Shown: piece by piece, positions 1 to 8,904 of the stretch
How positions within the stretch are numbered: position 1 is the first letter of the stretch
Layout: every line of letters starts with the position of its first letter
DNA from: Chromatiales bacterium
GTDB taxonomy: Bacteria; Pseudomonadota; Gammaproteobacteria; Steroidobacterales; Woeseiaceae
Direction: 5' to 3'
NCBI GenBank assembly: GCA_024679535.1
Contig: JAIBDF010000001.1
Coordinates: 85,748-149,747, forward strand
DNA length: 64,000 nt
Program-made: the position numbers and the translations under genes
Notes under the pieces: model-generated
What the model saw: only the letters and a program-made list of their open reading frames with translations
What the model was told of the DNA's origin: nothing
Database searches by the model: none

Positions 1-76
1 TTGCGCCGTGTACAAATTTCACTATCTCTGTGTAGGCCTGGCCCAGAATGGCCAGTGCCAGCAAAATAATCAGCAT
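1..76 (-). CDS. partial ORF at window edge, hydrophobic N-terminus (MLIILLALAILGQAYTEIVKFVHGA...)
   Basis: Reverse-strand reading from ATG at 74-76 stays open to the window edge; the frame is also open upstream so the true start is uncertain. Confidence 0.3.
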   Translation of the reverse strand, partial: MLIILLALAILGQAYTEIVKFVHGA

Positions 77-256
77 GATTTCCCTGCGGCTAAGCCGCTC
101 TGGCGCAGGCCGGATTCCGTGCTTGCTGCCTTCTGAAATCAGGTCTCGCAGGTTTGCGGGACCAAAAAATAAGTCACTTGGAGCGCCGCGGCTGGTATGC
201 CGGAGCGTCTCTGGGCGTTAATATAGCACACCTCAACAGCGCTTAAGCAACTGATC

Positions 257-1246
257 ATGCAAGAAAACTCCCCAAACGACGCCGCTACGCGGGTCTCCGG
301 CGTACGGAAGGTTCTGGTCGATGGCGACCGCGCCGGCCAGCGAATCGACAATTTTCTGCGCAGCGAGCTACCGGGGGTACCGAAGGGGCGGGTCTACCGA
401 CTGCTGCGGCGTGGTGAGGTTCGGGTGAACGGTGGCCGCATTCGGGCCGAGTACAAACTCCAGGAAGGCGATGAGGTTCGAATTCCCCCAGCTCGCATCA
501 GCACGGGTGCGCCGCCACCGCCGGCCAAACGCGCGGCGGAAATGCTCGAGCGAGTGATCTACGAAGATAAACGGCTGCTGGTAATCAACAAGCCGACAGG
601 CGTCGCGGTCCACGGCGGCAGCGGTATCAGTCATGGCGTCATCGAGTTGTTGCGACATGCGCGACCCGATCTCAAGGATCTTGGGCTCGTGCATCGCATC
701 GACCGGGAGACATCGGGTTGTCTGGTGATGGCGAAGCGGCGCAGTGCGCTTCGAGAACTACACGAGTGCTTCCGCGAAGGGCAGGTTGAGAAGAACTACC
801 TGGCGCTGGCCGTCGGGGACTGGCAGTACGGCGAGCAATTGATCGATGTACCCCTGCATGTGCAAAACCGCAAAGGGGGCGAACGGCACGTTATTGTCAG
901 TGACAGCGGCAAGTCAGCACAGACGCGCGTCAGTCTGTCGCGGACCTATGGTGTTTACAGTCTGCTGCGCTGCGCACCACTGACGGGCAGGACCCATCAA
1001 ATTCGCGTGCACCTGCAGCACGCTGGTCATCCGATCGCAGGCGATGATCGCTACGGTGACGCTGACGCCAACAAGCAGGCCAAACGTCTCGGTCTGAAAC
1101 GTTTGTTCCTGCACGCACAGTCGATAGCGTTTGCGGATAAGAGCGGCAATGATCTGCATTTCACGGCACCGCTGGCTGATGACCTTGAGCGATTCCTTAC
1201 CGTTGGGGTCATCGAGGCGCAGCGGGAGAAGAAATCAAGGCAATAA
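257..1246 (+). CDS. rluC: 23S rRNA pseudouridine synthase, RluC family (S4 + PseudoU_synth_2)
   Basis: S4-like N-terminus; catalytic LVHRIDRETSGCLVMAK motif; GRTHQIRVHLQHAGHPIAGDDRYG. Confidence 0.93.
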   Translation: MQENSPNDAATRVSGVRKVLVDGDRAGQRIDNFLRSELPGVPKGRVYRLLRRGEVRVNGGRIRAEYKLQEGDEVRIPPARISTGAPPPPAKRAAEMLERVIYEDKRLLVINKPTGVAVHGGSGISHGVIELLRHARPDLKDLGLVHRIDRETSGCLVMAKRRSALRELHECFREGQVEKNYLALAVGDWQYGEQLIDVPLHVQNRKGGERHVIVSDSGKSAQTRVSLSRTYGVYSLLRCAPLTGRTHQIRVHLQHAGHPIAGDDRYGDADANKQAKRLGLKRLFLHAQSIAFADKSGNDLHFTAPLADDLERFLTVGVIEAQREKKSRQ

Positions 1247-1828
1247 ATACCCGAGCTGCAGCAGGCGATCGGCGACCCAGATCATAGGGAGGCCGATCAG
1301 GGCCGTCGGGTCATCGGTACGCACGGCTTCAAACAGGACGAATCCGGCTCCCTCGAGTTTGAAGCTGCCGGCACAGTCGTAGGGTTCGTCGTGGCGCAGA
1401 TAGGCCTCTGCCAGGCGTCGGTCAAATTGCCGGAACCGGACGACCGTCTTGTCGGTGTGTTCGTAGCGCGCCCGGCCAACCGGGTCGAGGACACAGACGG
1501 CGGTCAGGAACGTCACCGTCTTGCCCGACGCTGCCAGCAGCTGCTCGACTGCCCGGGCATGATCGCCGGGCTTGCCCAGTACGTCGTTGTCGAGCACTGC
1601 GAGCTGGTCCGCCCCGATCACGAGACTGTTACGCGCGTTGATGGCGACCGCCTCGGCCTTCTTGCGCGCGAGATATTGCGCGAGCGCCTCGGGGCCCAGA
1701 TTCTGGGTATTGGTTTCGTCGACCTCCGGGTCCAATACTTCGTAGCTATCGAGGAAGCGATTCAGGAGATCACGGCGGTACCGGGAGGACGATGCCAGAA
1801 CGATCGCGGGTGCTGACGGATTTTGCAT
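1235..1828 (-). CDS. maf: Maf/YceF-like nucleotide pyrophosphatase
   Basis: IVLASSSRYRRDLLNR start and VIGADQLAVLDN motif; converges with rluC with 12-bp overlap. Confidence 0.9.
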   Translation of the reverse strand: MQNPSAPAIVLASSSRYRRDLLNRFLDSYEVLDPEVDETNTQNLGPEALAQYLARKKAEAVAINARNSLVIGADQLAVLDNDVLGKPGDHARAVEQLLAASGKTVTFLTAVCVLDPVGRARYEHTDKTVVRFRQFDRRLAEAYLRHDEPYDCAGSFKLEGAGFVLFEAVRTDDPTALIGLPMIWVADRLLQLGYLLP

Positions 1829-1947
1829 AAATAAATCAAAACCTTAAGACTGGGCCACGTGATTCTACCCGGTTTGCCGCGGAGGTCCGAGATTTCTGTC
1901 CGCGAGGCTTTGACTTCGACGGCGGTGGTCCTTATCATGCGCGCGCC

Positions 1948-2517
1948 ATGGGTAATCCGCTGCATGAACGCCGCTCCGCGGCCGAATGGTCGGCGAGCTC
2001 ACAAGTGATTGAATTTGCTGAGAAAATCGGTAAATTCGAACAATTGTCGGCAATTATTGAGGCAGACCTTGCAGCGCTCGATGCTGATAAGATACCCGCA
2101 GGCTGGCGCGATGCGATTGTCGCGGGGCAAATGAAATTCGGCTTTGCCGATGCGCAGCAGGCGCTGCCGATGGTGAAATGCCGGGTTACGGTGACCGTGG
2201 ATACGGTGTGCCAGCGGTGTCTTGAAGCGTTCAGGTTGCCGCTTGAGACAGAGGCCGATTTGCTTTTGCTGGCGCTTGAGCAGGAAGCCGATGGTTACGC
2301 TGAATATGAAGTTTGGGAACTGGAGGAAAGTCTGCTCCAGCCCCAGAGTATCGTGGAAGAAATGCTGATCATGGCGCTGCCGTTTTCGGCGCTGCACGTG
2401 GAGTCAGCTGCGTGCAAGGTACTGTCGCCGGTGACGGCTAAGAGTGCTGATGATGTAACGACGCCGTTTGCCGCATTGCGCGAACAAATGGCAAAAGACA
2501 CTGAAGGTTCGGCCTGA
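1948..2517 (+). CDS. yceD: YceD family (DUF177) protein
   Basis: CxxC-containing VCQRCLEAF motif; position immediately upstream of rpmF. Confidence 0.85.
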   Translation: MGNPLHERRSAAEWSASSQVIEFAEKIGKFEQLSAIIEADLAALDADKIPAGWRDAIVAGQMKFGFADAQQALPMVKCRVTVTVDTVCQRCLEAFRLPLETEADLLLLALEQEADGYAEYEVWELEESLLQPQSIVEEMLIMALPFSALHVESAACKVLSPVTAKSADDVTTPFAALREQMAKDTEGSA

Positions 2518-2542
2518 TACGCCGAATCGATTGGAGAAAATT

Positions 2543-2737
2543 ATGGCAGTTCAAAAAAGTCGCAGGACCCCTGCAACGCGTGGCGCTCGTCGTGCACACG
2601 ACAAGCTCAAGAACCCGGCGTTGTCGGTCGATCCCACGTCGGGCGAGACGCATCTGCGCCATCGCGTGACGCCGGATGGTTTTTACCGCGGCCATCAGGT
2701 TGTTGCGCAACCTGAGTCGATCGAAGACGAAGAGTAA
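2543..2737 (+). CDS. rpmF: 50S ribosomal protein L32
   Basis: [22 protein letters not shown]...; in-frame ATG at 2543 inside the supplied 2468-2737 ORF. Confidence 0.95.
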   Translation: MAVQKSRRTPATRGARRAHDKLKNPALSVDPTSGETHLRHRVTPDGFYRGHQVVAQPESIEDEE

Positions 2738-2779
2738 GTATCCCCTGATTGACCGGACCTGAGTCCGGTTCATCTATTA

Positions 2780-3790
2780 GTGGGCTCTCACTCGACAATC
2801 TCACTTGACGCAATGAGCGGCGATCTCGGTGCTGAGGTCGTCGTGCGTGCGGCTGCCGCCACGCTGCGTAAATACCGAAACCTCAAACTGATACTCGTCG
2901 GTGATGAGGATGAACTGCAGCGACTCGTCGGCGAGATCGTTGGCGAGGACTCCCGGCTGCATATTGCACATGCAAGCGAAGTGGTCGGCATGTCCGAGCC
3001 ACCGGCAGATGCGCTGCGCAAGAAGAAAGACTCGTCAATGCGCGTGTCGATTAACCTGGTTAAAGAAGGCGCGGCCGATGCGTGTGTCAGTGCCGGCAAT
3101 ACCGGTGCCCTGATGGCAACAGCCAAGTTTGTTCTGAAGATGCTTCCCGGCATCGATCGCCCGGCAATTATCGGTGAGCTACCCGCCAAGGGAGGCTCGG
3201 TGCACATGCTGGATCTGGGCGCGAACACGCAGGTGACCGCAGACCAGCTGTTTCAGTATGCGGTTATGGGTTCCATCGTCGCGGCCGATATTGCCGGTAT
3301 CGACAAACCACGCATTGGACTGCTCAACGTCGGCGTCGAAGACATCAAGGGGCACGAGACGGTCAGGGAGGCAGCGGCGATGCTCGTCGAAAGCACCCTT
3401 AACTATGTTGGATTCATCGAAGGCACGGACCTGACGTCTGGCAAGGTGGATGTCGTGGTTACCGACGGCTTCACCGGTAATGTCGCGCTCAAGACGATGG
3501 AGGGGACCGTTGTCCTTGGGAAGTACTATCTCGCACGCGCGTTCAAACGCAACTGGCTGACCAAGCTCCAGGCTCTGCTGGCGAGCAGTGTGCTACGTCA
3601 ACTCAGTGCCGAGTTGGATTCCCGCAACTACAACGGTGCGACTCTGGCCGGGCTGAATGGTATTGTAATCAAGAGCCACGGTGGCGCGGACGCTTACGCG
3701 TTCCAACATGCGATCGACACAGCTATTACTGAAGTGCGCAACCAGTTGCCTCAACAAATCGGTACCTTGCTGCAAAAGGAAGCTGCATGA
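2780..3790 (+). CDS. plsX: phosphate acyltransferase PlsX
   Basis: SLDAMSGDLGAEVVV, SAGNTGALMATA, VVTDGFTGNVALKTMEG motifs; GTG start. Confidence 0.93.
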   Translation: MGSHSTISLDAMSGDLGAEVVVRAAAATLRKYRNLKLILVGDEDELQRLVGEIVGEDSRLHIAHASEVVGMSEPPADALRKKKDSSMRVSINLVKEGAADACVSAGNTGALMATAKFVLKMLPGIDRPAIIGELPAKGGSVHMLDLGANTQVTADQLFQYAVMGSIVAADIAGIDKPRIGLLNVGVEDIKGHETVREAAAMLVESTLNYVGFIEGTDLTSGKVDVVVTDGFTGNVALKTMEGTVVLGKYYLARAFKRNWLTKLQALLASSVLRQLSAELDSRNYNGATLAGLNGIVIKSHGGADAYAFQHAIDTAITEVRNQLPQQIGTLLQKEAA

Positions 3791-4755
3791 CCTATTCGCG
3801 AATCGCTGGAACCGGACGTTACCTTCCCGAACGCATCATGACTAACTTCGATCTCGAGAAGATCGTTGATACTACCGATGAATGGATTCGAACGCGCACC
3901 GGAGTCGAACGTCGGCACGTCGTCGAAGAGGACCAGACGACCTCGGACATGTGCGTCCGGTCAGCGCAGAACGCGATGGACGATGCGGGCATTACGCCGG
4001 CAGATGTTGATATGGTGATCACAGGTACGACGTCACCGGACGTTGTATTTCCCAATGTCTCGTCAATTATCCAGCATCGTCTCGGTATTCCTGCCTGTCC
4101 CGCATTCAGTCTGGAAGCGGCTTGTTCCGGTTTTATTTATGCGCTGACAGTGGCCGACCAATTCATCAAGACCGGCGCGGCGAAGTGTGTGCTGGTGACC
4201 GGTGCCGAGTGCATCACGAAGCTACTTGACTGGAGTGATCGAAATACCTGCGTGTTGTTTGGTGATGGTGCAGGTTCGGCCATTGTCGTGCCGTCAGAAG
4301 AGCCCGGCATTCTGTCTTGTGAGTTGGGTGCGGACGGTCAGTACCGCGAACTACTGCATTACCCGGTAGGCGTATCGAAGAATCTGGCTGCGGCCGGGAC
4401 CGACGAGGCAAACATCATCATGCAGGGTAACGAGGTGTTCAAGGTAGCCGTCAAGACACTTGGCAGAATTGCCCAGGCGGCCCTGGACAAGGCTGGCGTC
4501 ACCAAGGAAGAACTCGACTGGCTGGTGCCGCATCAGGCAAATATTCGCATCATCCAGGCCATGGCCAAACGGCTGGATATGCCGATGGAAAAGGTCATTC
4601 TGACAGTGCAGGACCACGGCAATACCTCCGCCGCGTCGGTGCCCATGGCACTCGACGTGGGGCGCCGCGACGGGCGGGTCAAGAAGGGTCAGTTGATTTT
4701 GATGGAAGCTTTTGGTGGCGGATTCACCTGGGGCTCGGTCCTGATGCGAATGTAG
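3787..4755 (+). CDS. fabH: beta-ketoacyl-ACP synthase III
   Basis: Catalytic Cys (EAACSGFIYAL), His (VPHQANIRI) and Asn (GNTSAASVP); 4-bp ATGA overlap with plsX. Confidence 0.95.
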   Translation: MTYSRIAGTGRYLPERIMTNFDLEKIVDTTDEWIRTRTGVERRHVVEEDQTTSDMCVRSAQNAMDDAGITPADVDMVITGTTSPDVVFPNVSSIIQHRLGIPACPAFSLEAACSGFIYALTVADQFIKTGAAKCVLVTGAECITKLLDWSDRNTCVLFGDGAGSAIVVPSEEPGILSCELGADGQYRELLHYPVGVSKNLAAAGTDEANIIMQGNEVFKVAVKTLGRIAQAALDKAGVTKEELDWLVPHQANIRIIQAMAKRLDMPMEKVILTVQDHGNTSAASVPMALDVGRRDGRVKKGQLILMEAFGGGFTWGSVLMRM

Positions 4756-4757
4756 CC

Positions 4758-5303
4758 CTACCAGAGGCTGCTTTTCTTTTGCTGCGCTGAGCGGCGACGC
4801 ATACGCTGATGCAATTGCTGACGGCGACGATCGATGCGATCACGACGAATCACAGCGTCTGCGTTCTCGCCGTGCTCTTTCTCGTACTCATTCCGGAAGT
4901 GACAAAAATCATCGTACGCTTCGCGCACGTGTTGCAGTTCCCTTGCGACGAGTTCGATGATGATGACGTCGTCGAGGTAGCCAATGACCGGAATATCGTC
5001 GGGGAGAATATCCTCCGGATCCGCAAAATAGACGAAGGTTGCCAGCAGGCGTTCACGGTCTCCTGCAGGTAGCTGCCATTCATCATCGGTCAGCATGCTG
5101 ATCAATGACTCAAGCTCTGGAATACGCTTGCCGACAAAATCGGGCAGAGGCTCGCTGCCGCGAATCTCCTCCAGCACGGCCTGTATGGCCTCGATGATCT
5201 CAGTGTCTTCCGCATCCTTGACGGCTTCGCGGGATTGCCGGAGTGCTTTGCGGAAAAACGTCAGGTCGCGATCAGTCAGTTCAAAGGAGATTCGAAGGCC
5301 CAT
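4758..5303 (-). CDS. YkvA family (DUF1232) protein
   Basis: YFADPEDILPDDIPVIGYLDDVIIIELVARE is the typical DUF1232 core. Confidence 0.75.
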   Translation of the reverse strand: MGLRISFELTDRDLTFFRKALRQSREAVKDAEDTEIIEAIQAVLEEIRGSEPLPDFVGKRIPELESLISMLTDDEWQLPAGDRERLLATFVYFADPEDILPDDIPVIGYLDDVIIIELVARELQHVREAYDDFCHFRNEYEKEHGENADAVIRRDRIDRRRQQLHQRMRRRSAQQKKSSLW

Positions 5304-5385
5304 ATGGACAGGCTAACGGCAACTCCCTATGTTGGTCAACGCGCGATGGTTTACCATAGGGTCCAAGGCTGCCCGGTCCAATGCA

Positions 5386-6042
5386 ATGAAACCAACACTC
5401 GTAATAGGCAACAAGAACTACTCGTCATGGTCACTGCGGCCCTGGCTTCTCATGAAAGAAGCGGGGATCGACTTCGATGAGCGCCGTATCCTGCTCGATA
5501 TGCCGACCACAAAGAAAGAAATCGCGGCGTATTCGGAAGCCGGGCGGGTACCTATCTTGCAACTGGGCGATGTCACCGTGTGGGATTCCCTGGCGATCGC
5601 CGAGACCGTGGCGGAGCGCTGGCCCGATAAGCAGCTATGGCCGGAGCAGGCCGACGAACGTGCGCATGCACGCGCAATTTCGGCGGAAATGCACTCCGGC
5701 TTCCCGTATCTGCGCGACTGTATGCCCATGAACTGCAGGGCGATGGGGCGCAAAGTGTCAATTCCGGATCAGCTTGCCGAGGATATTGACCGGGTCATCG
5801 ATATCTGGGCAGAGTGCCACAGGCACTATGGCGACCGTGGCGGCTGGTTATTCGGAAAGTTCTCGGTCGCCGATGCCATGTATGCGCCTGTTGTGCTACG
5901 GCTCCGCACCTATGGCATTAACTTGCCGGAATCGGCCGGCTACTATCCACACCGCCTGCTCGAGAGTGAAGCCATGCAGGAATGGCTCGCGGCAGCCGAG
6001 TGCGAAACCGAAGTCATCGACGCTGACGAGAAAGGTCACTAA
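5386..6042 (+). CDS. glutathione S-transferase family protein
   Basis: MKPTLVIGNKNYSSWSLRPWLLMKEAG thioredoxin-fold N-terminus; start moved to ATG 5386. Confidence 0.85.
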   Translation: MKPTLVIGNKNYSSWSLRPWLLMKEAGIDFDERRILLDMPTTKKEIAAYSEAGRVPILQLGDVTVWDSLAIAETVAERWPDKQLWPEQADERAHARAISAEMHSGFPYLRDCMPMNCRAMGRKVSIPDQLAEDIDRVIDIWAECHRHYGDRGGWLFGKFSVADAMYAPVVLRLRTYGINLPESAGYYPHRLLESEAMQEWLAAAECETEVIDADEKGH

Positions 6043-7058
6043 TGCTCAGACGGATTTTCAGCCTGGCCGCTTTATTGCTGGTCATCACACCGGTTTACGC
6101 GGAAGTCTTCGAGCTGCCGCCCGTCGGCCACGATGTTATCGGCTCGGTATCGACAATTACGGCACGCTACGAAGATACGCTGGTCGATATTGCGCGTCGC
6201 CATGGGCTGGGCTACACCGATGTGGTGCGCGCTAATCCGGGCGTCGACGTCTGGGTGCCAGGCGAGGGCACGGAAATAGTCCTGCCCAATCGCTTTGTTT
6301 TACCACCAGGACCGCGCGCAGGGCTGGTACTGAATCTCGCTGAGTACCGCATGTACTACTTTCCGGAACCCGAGGCAGGTAAACCGGCGTACGTATACAC
6401 CTACCCGATGAGTATCGGTCGCATGGACTGGGAGACGCCGCTCGGCAACACCAAGATTGTTGCCATGGCGAAGAATCCGGCCTGGTACCCGCCACAGTCG
6501 GTGCGCGATGAACACGCGGCAGATGGCGATCCGTTGCCGCGCATTGTGAAACCCGGCCCGCAGAATCCGCTGGGATCGCGTGCGCTGCGCCTCAGTCTTC
6601 CGGGTTACCTGATCCATGGCACCAATCGCCCGGCAGGTGTTGGCATGCGTGTTTCGCACGGCTGCGTGCGGATGTTTCCCGAGGATATCGAGTTTCTGTT
6701 TGACCGGGTTCGTGTGAACACACCGGTGCGTATTATCAACGCGCCGGTGAAGATTGGCTGGGACGGGGAGACCCTGGTTGCCGAAGTGCATCCGCTGCTC
6801 GAGTCGCCACAGCCGCTGGTCGAAGAGTCTGCCGAGCAGCTTGAGCAGCTGGACGCAGATGTTGAGTTGCCGGAGCTGGATCCGAATCACAAAGATCCGC
6901 TGACGTATGTTACCGAGCAGTTTATTGCCGTGACGGCAGAGCGTGCGGGGCGGCTTGACTGGGATCGTGTGGAAGACCTGGTGGAGCGTTCCGACGGTAT
7001 CCCTGAAGCCGTTGGCACAGGCATAAAAAACGCCGCGACAAGCGCGGCGTTTGAATAA
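6042..7058 (+). CDS. L,D-transpeptidase (ErfK/YbiS/YcfS/YnhG type) with LysM-like N-terminus
   Basis: Signal peptide, LysM-like segment, catalytic HGTNRPAGVGMRVSHGCVRM motif; TAATG overlap with upstream gene. Confidence 0.92.
   Translation: MLRRIFSLAALLLVITPVYAEVFELPPVGHDVIGSVSTITARYEDTLVDIARRHGLGYTDVVRANPGVDVWVPGEGTEIVLPNRFVLPPGPRAGLVLNLAEYRMYYFPEPEAGKPAYVYTYPMSIGRMDWETPLGNTKIVAMAKNPAWYPPQSVRDEHAADGDPLPRIVKPGPQNPLGSRALRLSLPGYLIHGTNRPAGVGMRVSHGCVRMFPEDIEFLFDRVRVNTPVRIINAPVKIGWDGETLVAEVHPLLESPQPLVEESAEQLEQLDADVELPELDPNHKDPLTYVTEQFIAVTAERAGRLDWDRVEDLVERSDGIPEAVGTGIKNAATSAAFE
7028..7052 (-). terminator. Rho-independent terminator, mainly for the minus-strand lipoprotein gene
   Basis: aaacgccgcg-acaag-cgcggcgttt, 10-bp stem with 5-nt loop; on the minus strand the stem ends in a T6 run. 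Confidence 0.85.
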
Positions 7059-7076
7059 AACAATTTTTGTCCTGAT

Positions 7077-7376
7077 TTATTTGGACATAGACTTCTGGAA
7101 CATACGTTCCATGCTTTCTTTGTTTGCTTCGCAGCAAGCCTGAGCTTCCGTAGCGGCAGCAAGGGCCTGGTCAGCGGTGCTCTGTGCCGAAGAGGCAGCC
7201 TGGGCTGCACGATCAGCAGCTGCACGAGCAGCTTCAGCGGCAGATGCGGCGGCAGATGCGTCAGCAGCGGCGCGATCAGCCGTAGCCTTTACATCATCGA
7301 GCCCCGTGGTAGCGCAACCAGCGGCCATTGCGACGAACAGTGCAAGTGCGCTTGCTCTGAGTGCGGTCTTTTTCAT
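7077..7376 (-). CDS. Lpp/OprI-like alanine-zipper outer-membrane lipoprotein
   Basis: Lipobox AAGC; heptad Ala-rich helix (ADRAAADASAAASAAEAARAAADRAAQAAS); C-terminal lysine (SMSK). Start at internal ATG of the supplied ORF. Confidence 0.85.
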   Translation of the reverse strand: MKKTALRASALALFVAMAAGCATTGLDDVKATADRAAADASAAASAAEAARAAADRAAQAASSAQSTADQALAAATEAQACCEANKESMERMFQKSMSK

Positions 7377-7495
7377 TTTGGAATATTCCTTTGTTGGATA
7401 AAACTGCAGGCGCATTATTTCCCAATACGCTCCGCGCTGCAATGAAAACTCCTGTTTTTATTATCTTTTGTCTGTAGTTAGCGACAACCAGCGAT

Positions 7496-7576
7496 AGGGG
7501 ACAGTCACCTTTTGCCCGGAACACCAAAAGGTGACTGTCACTTTTTGGGCCCAAATGCAAAAGGTGACTGTCCCCT
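7496..7576. repeat. nested REP-like inverted repeat
   Basis: Perfect 20-bp arms aggggacagtcaccttttgc (7496-7515) and gcaaaaggtgactgtcccct (7557-7576), with an internal partial copy ccaaaaggtgactgtca (7524-7540). Confidence 0.9.
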
Positions 7577-7587
7577 GTCATTTGCTG

Positions 7588-7615
7588 TTGCACTGCTTTT
7601 GATACTGTATATAAT
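7588..7615 (+). promoter_or_regulatory. candidate sigma-70 promoter for lexA
   Basis: TTGCAC (7588-7593), 16-bp spacer, TATAAT (7610-7615). Confidence 0.7.
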
Positions 7616-7623
7616 CCCATATA

Positions 7624-7639
7624 CTGTGAATCCATACAG
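7624..7639 (+). promoter_or_regulatory. LexA (SOS) box
   Basis: ctgtgaatccatacag fits CTG-N10-CAG, 11 bp before the lexA ATG. Confidence 0.8.
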
Positions 7640-7650
7640 GAACTGCTCAA

Positions 7651-8268
7651 ATGCGCGAACTGACCCCACGACAAAAGGAAATTCTCGAGATGATTCAGGA
7701 GTTTATCAGTGAAACCGGTATGCCTCCGACGCGCGCTGAGATAGCTCGCCAGCTCGGTTTCAAGTCGGCCAATGCGGCTGAAGAGCATCTTCGGGCCCTG
7801 CAACGCAAGGGCGTACTTGAGCTGCTGCCGGGCGCATCGCGTGGTATCCAGCTCAAGGATTCGCTGCGTGACCAGATGGGTTTGCCGCTCGTCGGCCGCG
7901 TCGCGGCGGGCAGCCCGATTCTTGCCCAGGAACACATCGAGACGCATTACAAGATCGATCCGCAGCTTTTCAGTCCGAAACCGCACTACCTGTTGCGTGT
8001 TAGTGGCATGAGTATGAAAAACGCGGGCATTCTTGATGGTGATCTTGTCGCTGTGCATCGCACACCCGAGGTTCGCAGCCGGCAAATTATTGTTGCCCGC
8101 CTCGATGACGAGGTAACGATCAAGCGCTATCGCCAAACCGGGTCACTGGTGTCACTCCTGCCCGAAAACGATGATTTCGAACCGATCGAAGTCGATCTCA
8201 GGGAACAGGCACTGGTCATCGAAGGCGTCGTCGTCGGCGTGATTCGTGACGGCCTGCCGTTGCATTGA
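7651..8268 (+). CDS. lexA: LexA repressor
   Basis: [19 protein letters not shown]; cleavage region GRVAAGSP; catalytic Ser/Lys region [21 protein letters not shown]. Confidence 0.95.
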   Translation: MRELTPRQKEILEMIQEFISETGMPPTRAEIARQLGFKSANAAEEHLRALQRKGVLELLPGASRGIQLKDSLRDQMGLPLVGRVAAGSPILAQEHIETHYKIDPQLFSPKPHYLLRVSGMSMKNAGILDGDLVAVHRTPEVRSRQIIVARLDDEVTIKRYRQTGSLVSLLPENDDFEPIEVDLREQALVIEGVVVGVIRDGLPLH

Positions 8269-8271
8269 GCA

Positions 8272-8904
8272 TTGTCATCGTCGCTCGACAAGATCCTTAC
8301 GAACCCTCGCGTCTGGCGCGGGCGCGATCAGGCTGGACGAAGGGCAGGGCTGGCAAGTGGTTACCCGGAGCTCGATCGGCACCTGCCAGGGGGTGGTTGG
8401 CCCCGTGAGTCGCTGACTGAAGTTCTTACGGAATACTACGGTATTGGCGAACTGCGCCTGCTGATGCCGGCGCTTGCGCGCTTAAGCACCGAAACATCAA
8501 CCCAGGATTTTACCGAGCCCGGCTGGATCGCCTGGGTGGCACCACCATTTCAACCATACCCACCCGCACTGCAGCAATGCGGCATTGATTTGTCGCGCAT
8601 GTTGATTGTGCGCCCCCGGGATGACAGCGAAATTCTCTGGTCGGCCGAACAGGCCCTGTCATCGGGTACCTGTGCTGCTGTATTGCTGTGGCCTTCGATA
8701 CTCGACGACCAGGCCGGCCGGCGTCTGCAACTGGCTGCCGAGAAAGGGCACAGCTGGGCGATTGCGTTTCGTCCGCTGGCGGCACGCCGGCAACCTTCGG
8801 CGGCCGCATTACGCCTTGAACTGCATCCTGACGGGCAGGCTACGCGCGTTCATATCCTGAAAAGCCGCGGTGGCCGTCCGGCTGTTATCACCCAGCTTTT
8901 ATAG
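8272..8904 (+). CDS. imuA: ImuA (SulA/RecA-like) translesion synthesis accessory protein
   Basis: LASGYPELDRHLPGGGWPRESLTEVL...GELRLLMPAL; position between lexA and imuB; TTG start per track. Confidence 0.85.
   Translation: MSSSLDKILTNPRVWRGRDQAGRRAGLASGYPELDRHLPGGGWPRESLTEVLTEYYGIGELRLLMPALARLSTETSTQDFTEPGWIAWVAPPFQPYPPALQQCGIDLSRMLIVRPRDDSEILWSAEQALSSGTCAAVLLWPSILDDQAGRRLQLAAEKGHSWAIAFRPLAARRQPSAAALRLELHPDGQATRVHILKSRGGRPAVITQLL

Noticed and set aside
7177-7401. Alanine-rich plus-strand ORF
   Set aside because: Antisense of the alanine-zipper lipoprotein; Ala codons (GCN) read as Ala/Ser/Cys on the other strand.
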